A stretch of DNA of 17,826 bases from an uncultured Lachnospiraceae bacterium (GCA_947177925.1 CAMWWJ010000028.1:1-17826), one strand, 5' to 3'; positions 7,382 to 16,167 are shown, counted from the stretch's first letter. The notes: generated by a model not told the origin, from the letters alone. A program made the numbers and translations.

Positions 7382-9451
7382 ATGAAGAAGACAAGTATAT
7401 TTAAGCAGTTGTTATTGCCTATGATAGCAATCGTATGCGCATTGGCAGTATGTTTGACTGGAATTATTTCAGTTATTTTTATGAAGTCTTATGAAGGTGA
7501 GATTTATGGCAGGAGCCAGGACAAGTCCCAGCTTGTATCCGGCGATATTGCTACTTTTCTGGACGGGGCATACGGAGTTACGGAGGAGCTGTCCGTCAAT
7601 CCCAGTATTCTTACAATGGAGACGGAGGTGCAGACACCGATTCTGGAAGATTGCGTGAAGCGCAATCCTTATCTGGAGCTGCTTTATATTCAGGGAAAGG
7701 ATGGAATGCAGACGGGACGTTCTTCCGGTGAGCTTGCAGACCGTTCCACACGCTGGTGGTTTATACAGACCATGGAGGAGCAGAAGCCTTTTATTTCAAA
7801 GTCATATTATTCCGTCAATACCGGAATGCCCTGTGCTTCCATATTTTTTCCTATGTATCAAAAATCTGAGCTTGTGGGAATTTTTGCGGTGGATTTAAAA
7901 TTGGATTATCTGCAAAGTCTGATAGAAGAGTTTTCGGATGTGGAGCATGGAGAGTATTCCTTTGTTATTGACGGAGAGGGTGTTGTGGTTGCCCACCCGG
8001 ACAGTGTTCAGATAGAGGAGTTATACAATTATAAGCTGCTGACCAAAACGGTATCCAGTAAAGATGAAAACGGTCAGCCGTTAGTTGATGCAGACGGCAA
8101 CATTGTGACGGAAGAGCAGAAAATAACCATATCGGAGGATTATCAAAAGATTATTTCAGATGTCATGGCTGGAAATACTGGAAGCGGTAAGATGAAAAAT
8201 GACGGAGTGTCCTATTTTGTAAGCTATGCATCCATACCGCTTAAGGGTGAGTCGGACTCCTGGTCGGTAATTACACTTCATAAAGAAGCTTCAGCCATGG
8301 CTGCGGTATACCGGATCATGGTAATTGCAGTAGTTCTGGCATTACTGATTATTGCAGTGGCAATCTGGGTCATTGCAATGCTGGCGCATAAATTGACGAG
8401 CCCTATTGTATCAATTACAGAGTTAATAGGAAATGCTTCTGAGGGAGACTTTACGGTGCAGGCAGCAGAAGACAGTAACAATGAAATCGGCACCCTTGCA
8501 AGGAGCTTTAATAAAATGACCGGAAAAATATCCGCCATCCTGACGAAAATCACTGCCATGACCGGGGAAGTGGTGCAGAGTTCCGGACAGTTAAAAAGCA
8601 TAGAGGAGGATGTGGATTCCATCAGCCGGGCGGTCCGGGAAATATCGGATGGCACAGAGGCCCAGAAGGAAGAGGTCAATCAGGTTGTCATGCGGGAAAA
8701 TGAGTTAGAGGAGAAGTTTGGCCAGCTGCAGGAAAAAAGCAGCCTTTTGCTGATGGATGCCCAGAACACCATTCTTTCGGGAGAAAATGGAATGCAAAGC
8801 GTCGCGGAGCTGAAAAAGCAAAATGAGGCTACCGCAAAAGGAATGGCGGAATCCTTTGCAAAAATTGTCACCTTGGAGGAGCAGTCCCAAAGAATTTCGG
8901 GGATTTTAAACACCATCAATGAAATATCTTCCCAGACAGGACTTCTTGCATTAAATGCTTCCATTGAGGCGGCTCGTGCAGGAGAGCATGGCAGAGGCTT
9001 TGCCGTAGTGGCGGAGTCCATTGGAAATCTGGCGGCTGATTCCACTGCCGCAACTGCTGATATAGAGAAAATTATTGTGGAGCTGTGCCGGGATATTTCA
9101 GAGACAGTTTCCAATATAGAAACCATCCGTGCTGGTGTGGATGGACAGACACAGGCGGTAGACAAGGTGCAGGAGACCTTTGCTGATTTTGGGAAACTGG
9201 CAGAAAAGACGAGAGAATCTGTTAACAGCATGGAGGCGCTGGTAGAGGAAATGTATCAATGCGACCAGGCCGTTGTAGGTGCCGTAGAGCGGATACGCCA
9301 TATTTCTGCCAATGCTGCAGAGCTGACCGAAGAGGTGGCGGATTCCTTAGAGGAGCAGTTGAATGGGATTCGGAATGTGGCGAAACGTGTAGATAATCTG
9401 TCAATGGTTTCGGTGGAAATGGAGCAGGAGATGACGAAGTTTAAGTTGTAA
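7382..9451 (+). CDS. Methyl-accepting chemotaxis protein with dCache sensor
   Basis: A 689-residue transmembrane chemoreceptor. Helix 1 is residues 10-33; the extracytoplasmic double-Cache domain spans about 38-300; helix 2 is 308-334; HAMP about 335-390; the cytoplasmic signalling coiled coil runs to the end. Its conserved hairpin tip is near 512-552 (EISSQTGLLALNASIEAARAGEHGRGFAVVAE), where CheA and CheW bind. In the membrane-distal Cache module R124, W126, F127, Y142 and D171 match, with an offset of two, the spacing I recall for the amino-acid-binding motif of PctA-type receptors. Ala119 and Phe127 replace two of its tyrosines. AAGGAG at 7370-7375 fixes the start. No other chemotaxis genes are nearby. 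A terminator follows 18 bases after the stop. Confidence 0.93.
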   Translation: MKKTSIFKQLLLPMIAIVCALAVCLTGIISVIFMKSYEGEIYGRSQDKSQLVSGDIATFLDGAYGVTEELSVNPSILTMETEVQTPILEDCVKRNPYLELLYIQGKDGMQTGRSSGELADRSTRWWFIQTMEEQKPFISKSYYSVNTGMPCASIFFPMYQKSELVGIFAVDLKLDYLQSLIEEFSDVEHGEYSFVIDGEGVVVAHPDSVQIEELYNYKLLTKTVSSKDENGQPLVDADGNIVTEEQKITISEDYQKIISDVMAGNTGSGKMKNDGVSYFVSYASIPLKGESDSWSVITLHKEASAMAAVYRIMVIAVVLALLIIAVAIWVIAMLAHKLTSPIVSITELIGNASEGDFTVQAAEDSNNEIGTLARSFNKMTGKISAILTKITAMTGEVVQSSGQLKSIEEDVDSISRAVREISDGTEAQKEEVNQVVMRENELEEKFGQLQEKSSLLLMDAQNTILSGENGMQSVAELKKQNEATAKGMAESFAKIVTLEEQSQRISGILNTINEISSQTGLLALNASIEAARAGEHGRGFAVVAESIGNLAADSTAATADIEKIIVELCRDISETVSNIETIRAGVDGQTQAVDKVQETFADFGKLAEKTRESVNSMEALVEEMYQCDQAVVGAVERIRHISANAAELTEEVADSLEEQLNGIRNVAKRVDNLSMVSVEMEQEMTKFKL

Positions 9452-9469
9452 AACAGCCTTTCGATAACA

Positions 9470-9510
9470 GGAGCTGGCATGTTATATGCCAGCTCCTTCG
9501 TCTTTCTACT
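9470..9510 (+). terminator. Terminator between convergent genes
   Basis: GGAGCTGGCAT (9470-9480) and ATGCCAGCTCC (9486-9496) form a perfect 11-bp stem with a 5-base loop, followed by a T-rich tract (TTCGTCTTTCT). It suits the chemoreceptor transcript. On the minus strand the T-rich tract is lacking immediately after the stem, so it is weaker for the kinase. Confidence 0.75.
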
Positions 9511-9526
9511 TCTGTTTGTCCACCCG

Positions 9527-12500
9527 CTAATTCAAAAACCGATTAAGCACCGATATAAAAACATCCATATCAAGCGGCTTTGCAATATGGGCATCCATTC
9601 CATTTTTTAATGCCGCTTCTTTATCCTCTTCCAAAGCATTGGCTGTCATGGCAATAATCGGCAGATCCCTCACATCCTTTCTCGGCATGTTCCGGATTGT
9701 CCTGGTTGCTTCGTAACCGTTCATAATCGGCATCTGTACATCCATCAAAATGGCATCATAATAGTTCTCCTCTGCTTTTTCCATCATTGCTACCGCATCC
9801 GTTCCGTCCGGTGCAGTTTCCACAAGAAAGCCTGCTTCTGTCAGGATTACCTCGGCAATTTCCCGGTTTAATTCAATGTCCTCTACAAGCAGGATGCGTT
9901 TGCCCTTAAAATCAGCTAAGGTCCAGGCAGCAGCTTCCTCTTCCTCCTTGTCAATCAGGTTATTGGCAACAAGGAGGGCAGATTTTAAATCGGACATAAA
10001 GAGCGGTTTTGCACAAAAAGCAGTGACACCTGCATCTCTTGCCTCTTCCTCGATATCCGTCCAGTCATATGCAGTCAGGATAATAATAGGTGCGTCATCT
10101 CCAACTGCTTTGCGGATTTTTCGGGCCGTTTCTACTCCGCTGAGTTCCGGCATCTGCCAGTCAATGATATAAGTATGATAGGAATCTCCCTCATCATAGG
10201 CTATTTTAGCCCGATATGCAGCCTCTCTGCCGGAAGTTGTCCACTCCGCATGCATACCGATATCTTTTAGCATTTTGCATACGCTGTCACAAACATGGAA
10301 GTCATCATCTACAACCAATGCCCGTAAGCCGTCCAGCTCTTTTATTTGTTCCGCATCCTTCTCAATATCCTGCAATTTCAGCGTAAGCTCTACCGTAAAG
10401 GTGCTTCCCTTTCCGACTTCACTTTCAACGGAAATAGTACCATTCATCATTTCCACAATATTCTTTGTAATTGCCATGCCAAGCCCGGTACCCTGAATGC
10501 CGGATCTGGTAGCGCTTGCTTCCCGTTCAAATGGTTCAAATATATGCTTCACAAATTCCTTTGCCATACCTATGCCGTTGTCCTTAACGATAAAAACATA
10601 ATCACCATATCCATGCCGGAAGGATGTTTTCTGCATGATTCGGAAGGAAATGGTTCCTCCTGCCGGCGTATATTTTGCCGCATTGCTTAACAGATTAATA
10701 AATACCTGATTCAATTTCAGAGCATCGGCTATGACATCTTCATTGGCCACCTCAAAGGTATCAATGAACAATTCAAGCTGCTTTGCCTTCACCTGAGGCT
10801 GGATAATATTTACCAGATTGTGCATCAGCTCGGAAATATTGCATGCCTGTTCCTTGATCTGTACCTTCCCGCTTTCGATCCGGCTCATGTCAAGAATGTC
10901 ATTAATCAGGCTTAACAGATGATTGCTGGAAGAAAGCACCTTTTGCAGACAATCCCGCACCTGTTCTTTATTGTCAATGTGACTGACCGCAATGGTTGTA
11001 AAACCTATAATTGCATTCATTGGTGTGCGGATATCATGAGACATATTGGAGAGGAAAGTAGTCTTCGCCCGGTTTGCATGCTGGGCCTGCATCAGCGCAT
11101 CTTGTAAAGCCTGTGTCTGTTCTCTTTGTTTTTGAACCTGCTGCGTAATATCCTTTGATACGACCATGACCATAATATCATCTGTATCATAATCCTTCGT
11201 CATAATAAAGGACTGCCGGACACACATTTGATTTTCTGCAGAAACCTGCCCCCAATACTCAACAACGACTTCTTTGTGACCCTGTTCAAAACGTTCTTTT
11301 AAATACTCTGTATTTACTGCAGTACAATAATCTTCCATGGATTCCTCTAAAACATGGGATTTCCATTTTTCAAAGCATTCCGAAGCTTTACATGGCGCTT
11401 GAAGTCCTGCTTTTTCAAGCAGGGATATCTGCTTTCCGTCTATCATGCGTACAATATCATGCTCAATAAGATCCTGGGTCAAATTGAACTCAAAAGTACA
11501 GAAGGAACTGGAAGTAATTGCTATCCGGTACTGTCTTTCCTTACGGTCTGCAAGAGACATTTCTTCCTGTATGCGCAGTTCTTTTTCTTTTACTTCCGAA
11601 ATATTCTGGCGGATAAATAAAATCTTGACAGCCTGCTTCTCTTTTCTTTCCAGACAAATAATATTTACATGCTCCCACTCTTTATGGCCATTTCGCATAA
11701 CATGACATTCAAAGCGCAAATCATTATGTTCCTTCAATGACTCTATGATCGAATTCTTATCAATAAATTCTGCAAACTCCTTACGGTCATCATCTTCTAT
11801 CATAATCGAACACAAATATTTGGATAAATCCTTATAGCTTCCACTGACTGAAAGTCCGCTATCCTCCGGCCTTGTTCCAGACAGATATTGGTAAGTATCT
11901 GTTTCAAAATCAACCATGGCAAAGCGGGAAAACAATGTATTGACACCATCGATAATATAGCCCATTTCCCGGTTTTCCTGCTCTAACAGTTTCTTTTTCC
12001 GGCCTGCCCGGATAAGCAGCGTGACAATATAGATGATAAATAATCCAATCAGCATAGTTTCCAATTGGACTCCGATAAGATTTTCATCCCGTATCATGCG
12101 CTGGGTAACATTTTTGGGAAATGTCTGCACAAGAACATAGTCGTTCTTCTCCAGATACATAACGCAAACATTATCCGTTTTGCTGTGGGAATCACAGACA
12201 AAGGCCCCTTTTCCACCCTGTTCAAATACGTTTTTTACATTAGCTGCCGTATTTTCGTCTACCATACCGGACTGCACCAGCACATCGATCAGTTCTTTTT
12301 CATATATGCTATCAGTAGAGTTGGCAATGATCCTGCCGTCCGGCGAGCAGAGAAATACTCCTGCTTTTTCGCCAAAATAGGTAGTTTCAAGCATAGCCTT
12401 CAAATATTCCTCTGCCAGATATGCTCCCCGAAGCACACCTATGATTTCTCCTTTGTAGCGAACCGGTGCATAAAAACATACCATTGTTTCATTAAAAAAA

Positions 12501-12923
12501 TAAGAATCAAATATAATGGACATGCCACTTTTTCCATTTATGCCATTGGAATAGAAGTCTCGGTTGGTCACATCCGCAGTCCGGCCGTCAGAAGCATAAT
12601 CAGTTCCATTCATATCCGTAAACAGCAAAGCATCAAACCGGGTGTTTTCCTCCATTTCTTTCAGCATCTGCACAGTGACTACCGGCTCGCTCGGTCAGGC
12701 TTTCTTCCATAAAATATGTATAAGTATTAATCAGGCTCAGCGCATTTGTTAACTCCTCATCAATCTGAAGAGCCATTAACCGTGCCGAATCCGCCGCATA
12801 ATCTTTATTTCTTCCTTCCATTCGATTGCTGTTTTGGGTTATATACCAGTAAAATAAAATGGTAATAGCCACGATAAGGAATAGAACATAAATGATTTCC
12901 TGTAATGATTTCTTTTTCTTCAT
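9527..12923 (-). pseudogene. Hybrid sensor histidine kinase, frameshifted near the 5' end
   Basis: Read with one frameshift this is a 1130-residue hybrid kinase. Parts in restored numbering: helix 11-28; Cache-like extracytoplasmic sensor about 30-285; helix 287-308; PAS-like regions about 322-450 and 467-600; HisKA with phospho-acceptor His628 in SHDIRTP; ATPase about 730-845 (NQVFINLLSNAAKYTP, DNGIGM, FEPFE, GTGLGM); receiver 1 about 864-985 (Asp920 in IIDWQMP); receiver 2 about 1007-1128 (Asp1060 in LMDVQMP). There is no HPt domain. The start at 12923 has AGGAG eight bases away. The frame breaks at 12685-12693, where GAGC is present twice; with one copy the two halves join as ESLTEPVVTVQML. 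As sequenced, the first frame yields only a 96-residue peptide (12923-12633), while all catalytic parts lie in the second frame (12673-9527, from a GTG without a ribosome binding site). Everything downstream looks intact, so the break is recent, reversible or a sequencing error. Confidence 0.88.
12685..12693 (-). repeat. 4-bp tandem duplication causing the kinase frameshift
   Basis: The plus strand reads GCTCGCTCG, two copies of a 4-base unit (GAGCGAGC on the coding strand). Removing one copy restores a continuous frame through residues T77-E78-P79-V80. Two copies is short for a classic slippage tract, but slippage or duplication is the simplest origin. Confidence 0.8.
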
Positions 12924-13014
12924 AAATCTTTCTCCTAGTATGGTTAAGCTTCTTTTTATTATCTGTTTTTGGGATTACCTGACAGAACCTTTCATAAGTT
13001 CCGGTAAATTGCTG

Positions 13015-13557
13015 TTAATGTATGGTCAATGCGGTATTGGCATATTGTAATAACAGATTATCAATGCTTTCAAACTCGATAAAAACAATGTCCTGAACCG
13101 ATATGGTAATCTCTTCTGATAATTGGGCAGTTGACACATCAAGGCAGGAGAAGATTATTGTATCCCGTATCATTTCTTTCAGATAGCCTGCCTCTGGTTC
13201 ATCCGCCTGATCTGTTTCCAAAGTAATGACAATGTGATTGTCTTTCGCATACTCCAATACTTGCAAAATCAAAGACCCGCCCCTGTTCAAAGCAACAGGC
13301 TTTAGGGAAAACCAATTTGAATAGGGATGCTCTTTTCCATATTCCATATATTTACGAATCTTGCCAAGGTATTCCGTATGATAGTGCAATTGAGAAATGA
13401 TGTTTTTTTTCATGACATAATATCCGGTTATTTTTCCCTGGACATCAATGTTTTCAAATATTACACTATCTTCATCTTGGCCAAAAACCCTGCCAACGCT
13501 GAAACTTTCTGTGTTTTTTGTATAAATTTCCACAATACATGATTCTTTTATGAACAT
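13015..13557 (-). CDS. Unrecognised 180-residue protein with internal duplication
   Basis: I do not recognise the family. The protein has no signal peptide or membrane helix and looks beta-rich. Residues 8-68 and 109-172 can be aligned with each other: both contain a strand IV-I/VI, a D(S/T)(V/I)IF motif followed by (N/C)(I/L)DV, and later a strand with I(I/V) and an aromatic before a Leu-rich end. This suggests two copies of one small barrel-like domain, possibly Sm-like. ATG 13557 is chosen over a GTG at 13566 because the AGGTG that precedes it is well spaced. It has its own promoter and lies 91 bases upstream of the kinase on the same strand with no strong terminator between, so the two may be co-transcribed. 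Confidence 0.7.
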   Translation of the reverse strand: MFIKESCIVEIYTKNTESFSVGRVFGQDEDSVIFENIDVQGKITGYYVMKKNIISQLHYHTEYLGKIRKYMEYGKEHPYSNWFSLKPVALNRGGSLILQVLEYAKDNHIVITLETDQADEPEAGYLKEMIRDTIIFSCLDVSTAQLSEEITISVQDIVFIEFESIDNLLLQYANTALTIH

Positions 13558-13583
13558 TAGGAACACCTACTTTCCTATTTCAA

Positions 13584-13612
13584 ATCATACAATAAAAGCA
13601 TTTCATAATCAA
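13584..13612 (-). promoter_or_regulatory. Promoter of the 180-residue protein gene
   Basis: On the minus strand TTGATT (plus 13607-13612), a 17-base spacer and TATGAT (plus 13584-13589) sit 26 bases upstream of the start codon. Position and spacing are good for a sigma-A promoter. Confidence 0.6.
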
Positions 13613-13790
13613 CATAATTAGCTGATAAATACATATTCTTTGCAAGGCTTGAGAAAAAACGTTAAACAAGATATAAATATATATAGAAATTAATAGAGGA
13701 AGCGCTTAAAATCATGCAGCATATAGGGATTAACTATTTGAAAGCCAATGGACTTGAGCATGTTTTAATTGAAAAAGGCGTTATGCCGGA

Positions 13791-14087
13791 ATGATAGCCA
13801 CAAAAAAGTGGTTAATTTACTGTCAGAAAACTGCTGTTTATAATATGCCCACATTTTTCCTGCTCTTTCAAGTGGAAAATGCTCTGGAAGGAATGGTGTC
13901 TCTTGCCATTGCATTAGAGGATAAGGATGCTTATCCGATAGTGGACTTTGCGTGGATACACTGGCTGGCGGCGAATATTGCCAGGTTTGGGATAAAGGAT
14001 AATGAAAGCCAAAGTGCAAAGGACTTCATGCAGGGTCTAAATAGCTGGGCTTGCAGAATTATGTGTAATGACACATGCTCTGATTAA
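13791..14087 (+). pseudogene. YbhB/YbcL-type PEBP fragment
   Basis: The 98-residue frame contains the middle of a phosphatidylethanolamine-binding-protein-like (Raf kinase inhibitor-like) protein: NMPTFFLLFQVENALEG, then LAIALEDKDAYP, DFAWIHWLAANIARFG and a QGLNSW segment. Intact relatives are roughly 160-200 residues. Here the N-terminus is unlike the family and out of register (MIATKKWLIYCQ in place of a region that usually carries a YGKRG-like motif). The C-terminal half after NSW is missing, replaced by a short unrelated tail. The ribosome binding site is poor. I read it as a decaying gene with damage at both ends. A cre-like sequence (13697-13710, AGGAAGCGCTTAAA, two mismatches to consensus) lies upstream and may be a leftover control site. 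Confidence 0.65.
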
Positions 14088-14259
14088 CATGTTTTTTTAA
14101 ATATTAAGCAGTGGTAATTTTTACATATTGCTTATCTGTAAGGTGGTAATTATTATAATAAATTTGCACTATCTATCAAATAGCATTAACATTGCAATCA
14201 AAGCAGGTGTATAGATGTAGTCGAAACATGGGTTGTACAAAAAATTCATATGAACTTTA

Positions 14260-14288
14260 TTGTAAACACAAGCATTTTTTTGTATAAT
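14260..14288 (+). promoter_or_regulatory. Promoter of the Rpn-family gene
   Basis: TTGTAA at 14260-14265, a 17-base spacer and a perfect TATAAT at 14283-14288, 67 bases before the start codon. The spacer ends in a T run. Confidence 0.65.
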
Positions 14289-14355
14289 TAAAGTGTGGCA
14301 GGAGTAGGCTATATTGTATCTTTTTCCGCAGATTTTAAGAAACCGAGGTGATAAG

Positions 14356-14919
14356 GTGCAGGACGATACAAAGCAGACACAGGAGGTCATGGCAAAGCGT
14401 ACCGCAAAAAACAGCGTATTCCTTGACCTTTTTCAAAATAAGAGTTATCTGCTAAGGCTGTATAAAACGCTCCACCCAGAGGACACCACAGCAACAGAGG
14501 ACTCACTGACTGACGTAACCATAGAAAATGTTCTGATCGACAATCTCTATAGTGACAAGGACGACATCATTAATCAGTACATTATTTTCTGTAAAGTTTT
14601 TAACGAACAGACAAAACAGCATGGAATGACACAAAAGGCAGTTATGGAAACAATCCGCATATGCAAGGACAGGAACGTTTTAAGGGAATATTTGCTTAAC
14701 AGAGAAAAGGAGGTTGTGACGATTATGATGAGTTTGTTTGACGAAGAACAGATTATGAATTCTTTTATTAGAAGTGAAAGGCATGATGAAGCTAGAGAAA
14801 CAGCGGAAAGGCTTATAAAAAAAGGGAAAATGTCACTTGATGAAATTGCAGAATGTGTTCCAACTTTATCACTTGACGAATTAAAGGAACTTGAAGCGGA
14901 GGTTATGCAGTTGGCATAA
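14356..14919 (+). pseudogene. Rpn-family (PD-(D/E)XK) protein lacking its nuclease core
   Basis: The ends match Rpn recombination-promoting nuclease/putative transposase proteins common in Lachnospiraceae. The start carries QTQEVMAKRTAKNSVFLDLF and HPEDTTATEDSLTDVTIENVL; the end carries QKAVMETIRICKDRNVLREYL, REKEVVTIMMSLFDEE and SLDEIAECVPTLSLDELKELE. Family members are usually near 280-310 residues; this frame gives 187. The middle, which holds the catalytic Asp, Glu-x-Gln and Lys strands, is absent: the protein jumps at about residues 66-70 (NLYSDKDDIINQY, bases 14551-14570). The frame is kept. GTG 14356 is preferred to TTG 14314 because GAGGTG at 14345-14350 is well placed. It has an intact promoter and terminator, so it is probably transcribed but cannot be a nuclease. 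Confidence 0.75.
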
Positions 14920-14953
14920 TCATCAGAACGATTTAATATCAGTATAACAGCGT

Positions 14954-14996
14954 AAAGGCGCATGGAAAAGCAGAATTTGAACCATGCGTCTTTTTT
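14954..14996 (+). terminator. Intrinsic terminator after the Rpn-family gene
   Basis: GGCGCATGG (14957-14965) pairs with CCATGCGTC (14982-14990), including one G-U pair. AAA before the stem and a six-T run (14991-14996) after it complete the structure. Confidence 0.8.
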
Positions 14997-15018
14997 ACGT
15001 TCATAAGGAGGAGCATAA

Positions 15019-15216
15019 GTGAGAATGTTCAAACTATTAATACAGGGCATACATCATCCTGTTTACAGCAGAAAATTAACAAGACCATATATTTCATTGA
15101 GTCACACTTCAATGAAAAAAAGCACCCAAAACCTAGAGGACAAATTAGAACGTGTCATTCTCCATGGCTTAGAGCATGGAAAACAGGACAAAATAAGAAA
15201 AAGTGATGAAAAATAA
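15019..15216 (+). CDS. Small basic protein of unknown function
   Basis: A 65-residue frame with no family I recognise. The first half contains many aromatic and His residues (FKLLIQGIHHPVYS), the second half is charged and helical (NLEDKLERVILHGLEHGKQDK). The argument for it being real is an unusually strong ribosome binding site, AAGGAGGAG at 15005-15013, five bases before GTG 15019; ATG 15025 is an alternative start. It directly follows a terminator and I found no clear promoter of its own. It may be a remnant of the degraded Rpn region. Confidence 0.35.
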   Translation: MRMFKLLIQGIHHPVYSRKLTRPYISLSHTSMKKSTQNLEDKLERVILHGLEHGKQDKIRKSDEK

Positions 15217-15226
15217 TAAATACGTC

Positions 15227-15257
15227 TTGACTCTGACGTTAGGTTATGCCTTATGCT
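15227..15257 (+). promoter_or_regulatory. MerR-type promoter with 19-bp spacer
   Basis: TTGACT (15227-15232) and TATGCT (15252-15257) are separated by 19 bases. That overlong spacing is the hallmark of promoters activated by MerR-family regulators. The sequence between, starting CTGACGTTA, resembles the left arm of such operators, but the right arm (GGTTATG) is only a partial match. It lies directly upstream of the MerR gene, suggesting autoregulation. Confidence 0.65.
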
Positions 15258-15281
15258 GATTTTACACGGGAGGTAACCATC

Positions 15282-16010
15282 ATGAAAACAGTAAAAGAAG
15301 TAAGCAAATTAACAGGAGTGAGTATACGCACTCTGCATTATTATGATTCCATTGGGCTTTTGCATCCTACTAAGACCACAGAATCAGGTTACAGGCTGTA
15401 TGACGATACTGCCTTGGAAAGATTGCAGCATATTTTGTTGTTTCGTGAATTACAGTTTCCTTTAAAGGAAATCAAGGGGATTCTGAACAGCCCCCAATTC
15501 GACCGCAACAAGGCACTGGAACAGCAGATTACATTATTGGAGTTGAAAAAGGAGCATTTGGAAAATCTCATAGACCTTGCCTGTGGAATAAAAATGATAG
15601 GAGTGAAGAAATTGGATTTTTCAGCATTTGATACCAAAAAATTGGATGAGTATGCAAAACAGGCAAAGGCATCCTACGGACAGACAAAGGAATATAAGGA
15701 GTTTGAAGAAAAGAGTAAAAATTGGACAAAGGAAGATGTTGCTAATATTAATATGGAATTTATGGGGATTTTTGTTGAATTTGGGAAGATGAGGGATGAG
15801 AAGCCGGAGGATGAAGCTGTGCAGGAGCAGGTGAAAAGATTGCAGGATTATATTACGGAGCATTTTTATACCTGCTCAACGGAGGTTTTAAGTGGGCTGG
15901 GGAAGATGTATGCCGGAGGTGGCAGCATGACGGAGAATATTGATAAGGCAGCAGGGGAAGGAACGGGGGAATTTGTTGAGAGAGCGATTGGGGTGTATTG
16001 TAGTAGGTAG
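15282..16010 (+). CDS. MerR family transcriptional regulator with TipAS-like C-terminal domain
   Basis: A 242-residue regulator. The N-terminal winged helix (KTVKEVSKLTGVSIRTLHYYDSIGLLHP, then SGYRLYDDTALERLQHILLFREL) is the canonical MerR DNA-binding domain. A coiled-coil dimerisation helix spans about 75-110. The C-terminal ~120 residues, with WTKEDVANINMEFMGIF, FYTCSTEVLSGLGKMY and a closing EFVERAIGVYC, match the TipAS antibiotic-recognition domain, which binds large peptide-like or hydrophobic drugs. There is no metal-binding cysteine pattern. GGGAGGT at 15268-15274 selects ATG 15282 over the longer in-frame upstream extension. It probably activates its own promoter on ligand binding and may also act on neighbours such as the downstream transport genes. 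Confidence 0.9.
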   Translation: MKTVKEVSKLTGVSIRTLHYYDSIGLLHPTKTTESGYRLYDDTALERLQHILLFRELQFPLKEIKGILNSPQFDRNKALEQQITLLELKKEHLENLIDLACGIKMIGVKKLDFSAFDTKKLDEYAKQAKASYGQTKEYKEFEEKSKNWTKEDVANINMEFMGIFVEFGKMRDEKPEDEAVQEQVKRLQDYITEHFYTCSTEVLSGLGKMYAGGGSMTENIDKAAGEGTGEFVERAIGVYCSR

Positions 16011-16048
16011 GAGATAAGGAAAGAAAAAGGGGAAAGGAAAGATGATGG

Positions 16049-16110
16049 AAACCTTCTGCTGGAATTGGATTGGGAGTGAGATGCAATCTGATTTAGTGGG
16101 AGGTTTTTTT
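16049..16110 (+). terminator. Terminator after the MerR gene
   Basis: AAACCTTCTGCT (16049-16060) can pair over 12 positions, three of them G-U, with AGTGGGAGGTTT (16095-16106), running into a seven-T tract ending at 16110. The loop contains a second small stem, GATTG (16068-16072) with CAATC (16084-16088). Confidence 0.65.
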
Positions 16111-16167
16111 GATGGGGAGGGCGGAGAAAAAATTTGACAAAGAGGTATGATAAATGACAAAAAGTTG

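Noticed and set aside
8680..9231. Minus-strand 183-codon frame inside the chemoreceptor
   Set aside because: It is the complement of the chemoreceptor signalling coiled coil; composition is Ser/Ala-rich with no family match.
12065..12712. Forward 215-codon frame opposite the kinase sensor domain
   Set aside because: It is a shadow of the kinase coding strand and covers the frameshift region by chance.
13714..13794. 26-codon forward ORF upstream of the PEBP fragment
   Set aside because: It starts near an AGAGGA that is too far away (13 bases), has no recognisable product and sits in decayed sequence. It may be part of the remnant, but I cannot support it as a gene.
14954..14996. Hairpin considered as a small RNA or mobile-element end
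   Set aside because: Stem plus T run directly after a stop codon is fully explained by an intrinsic terminator.
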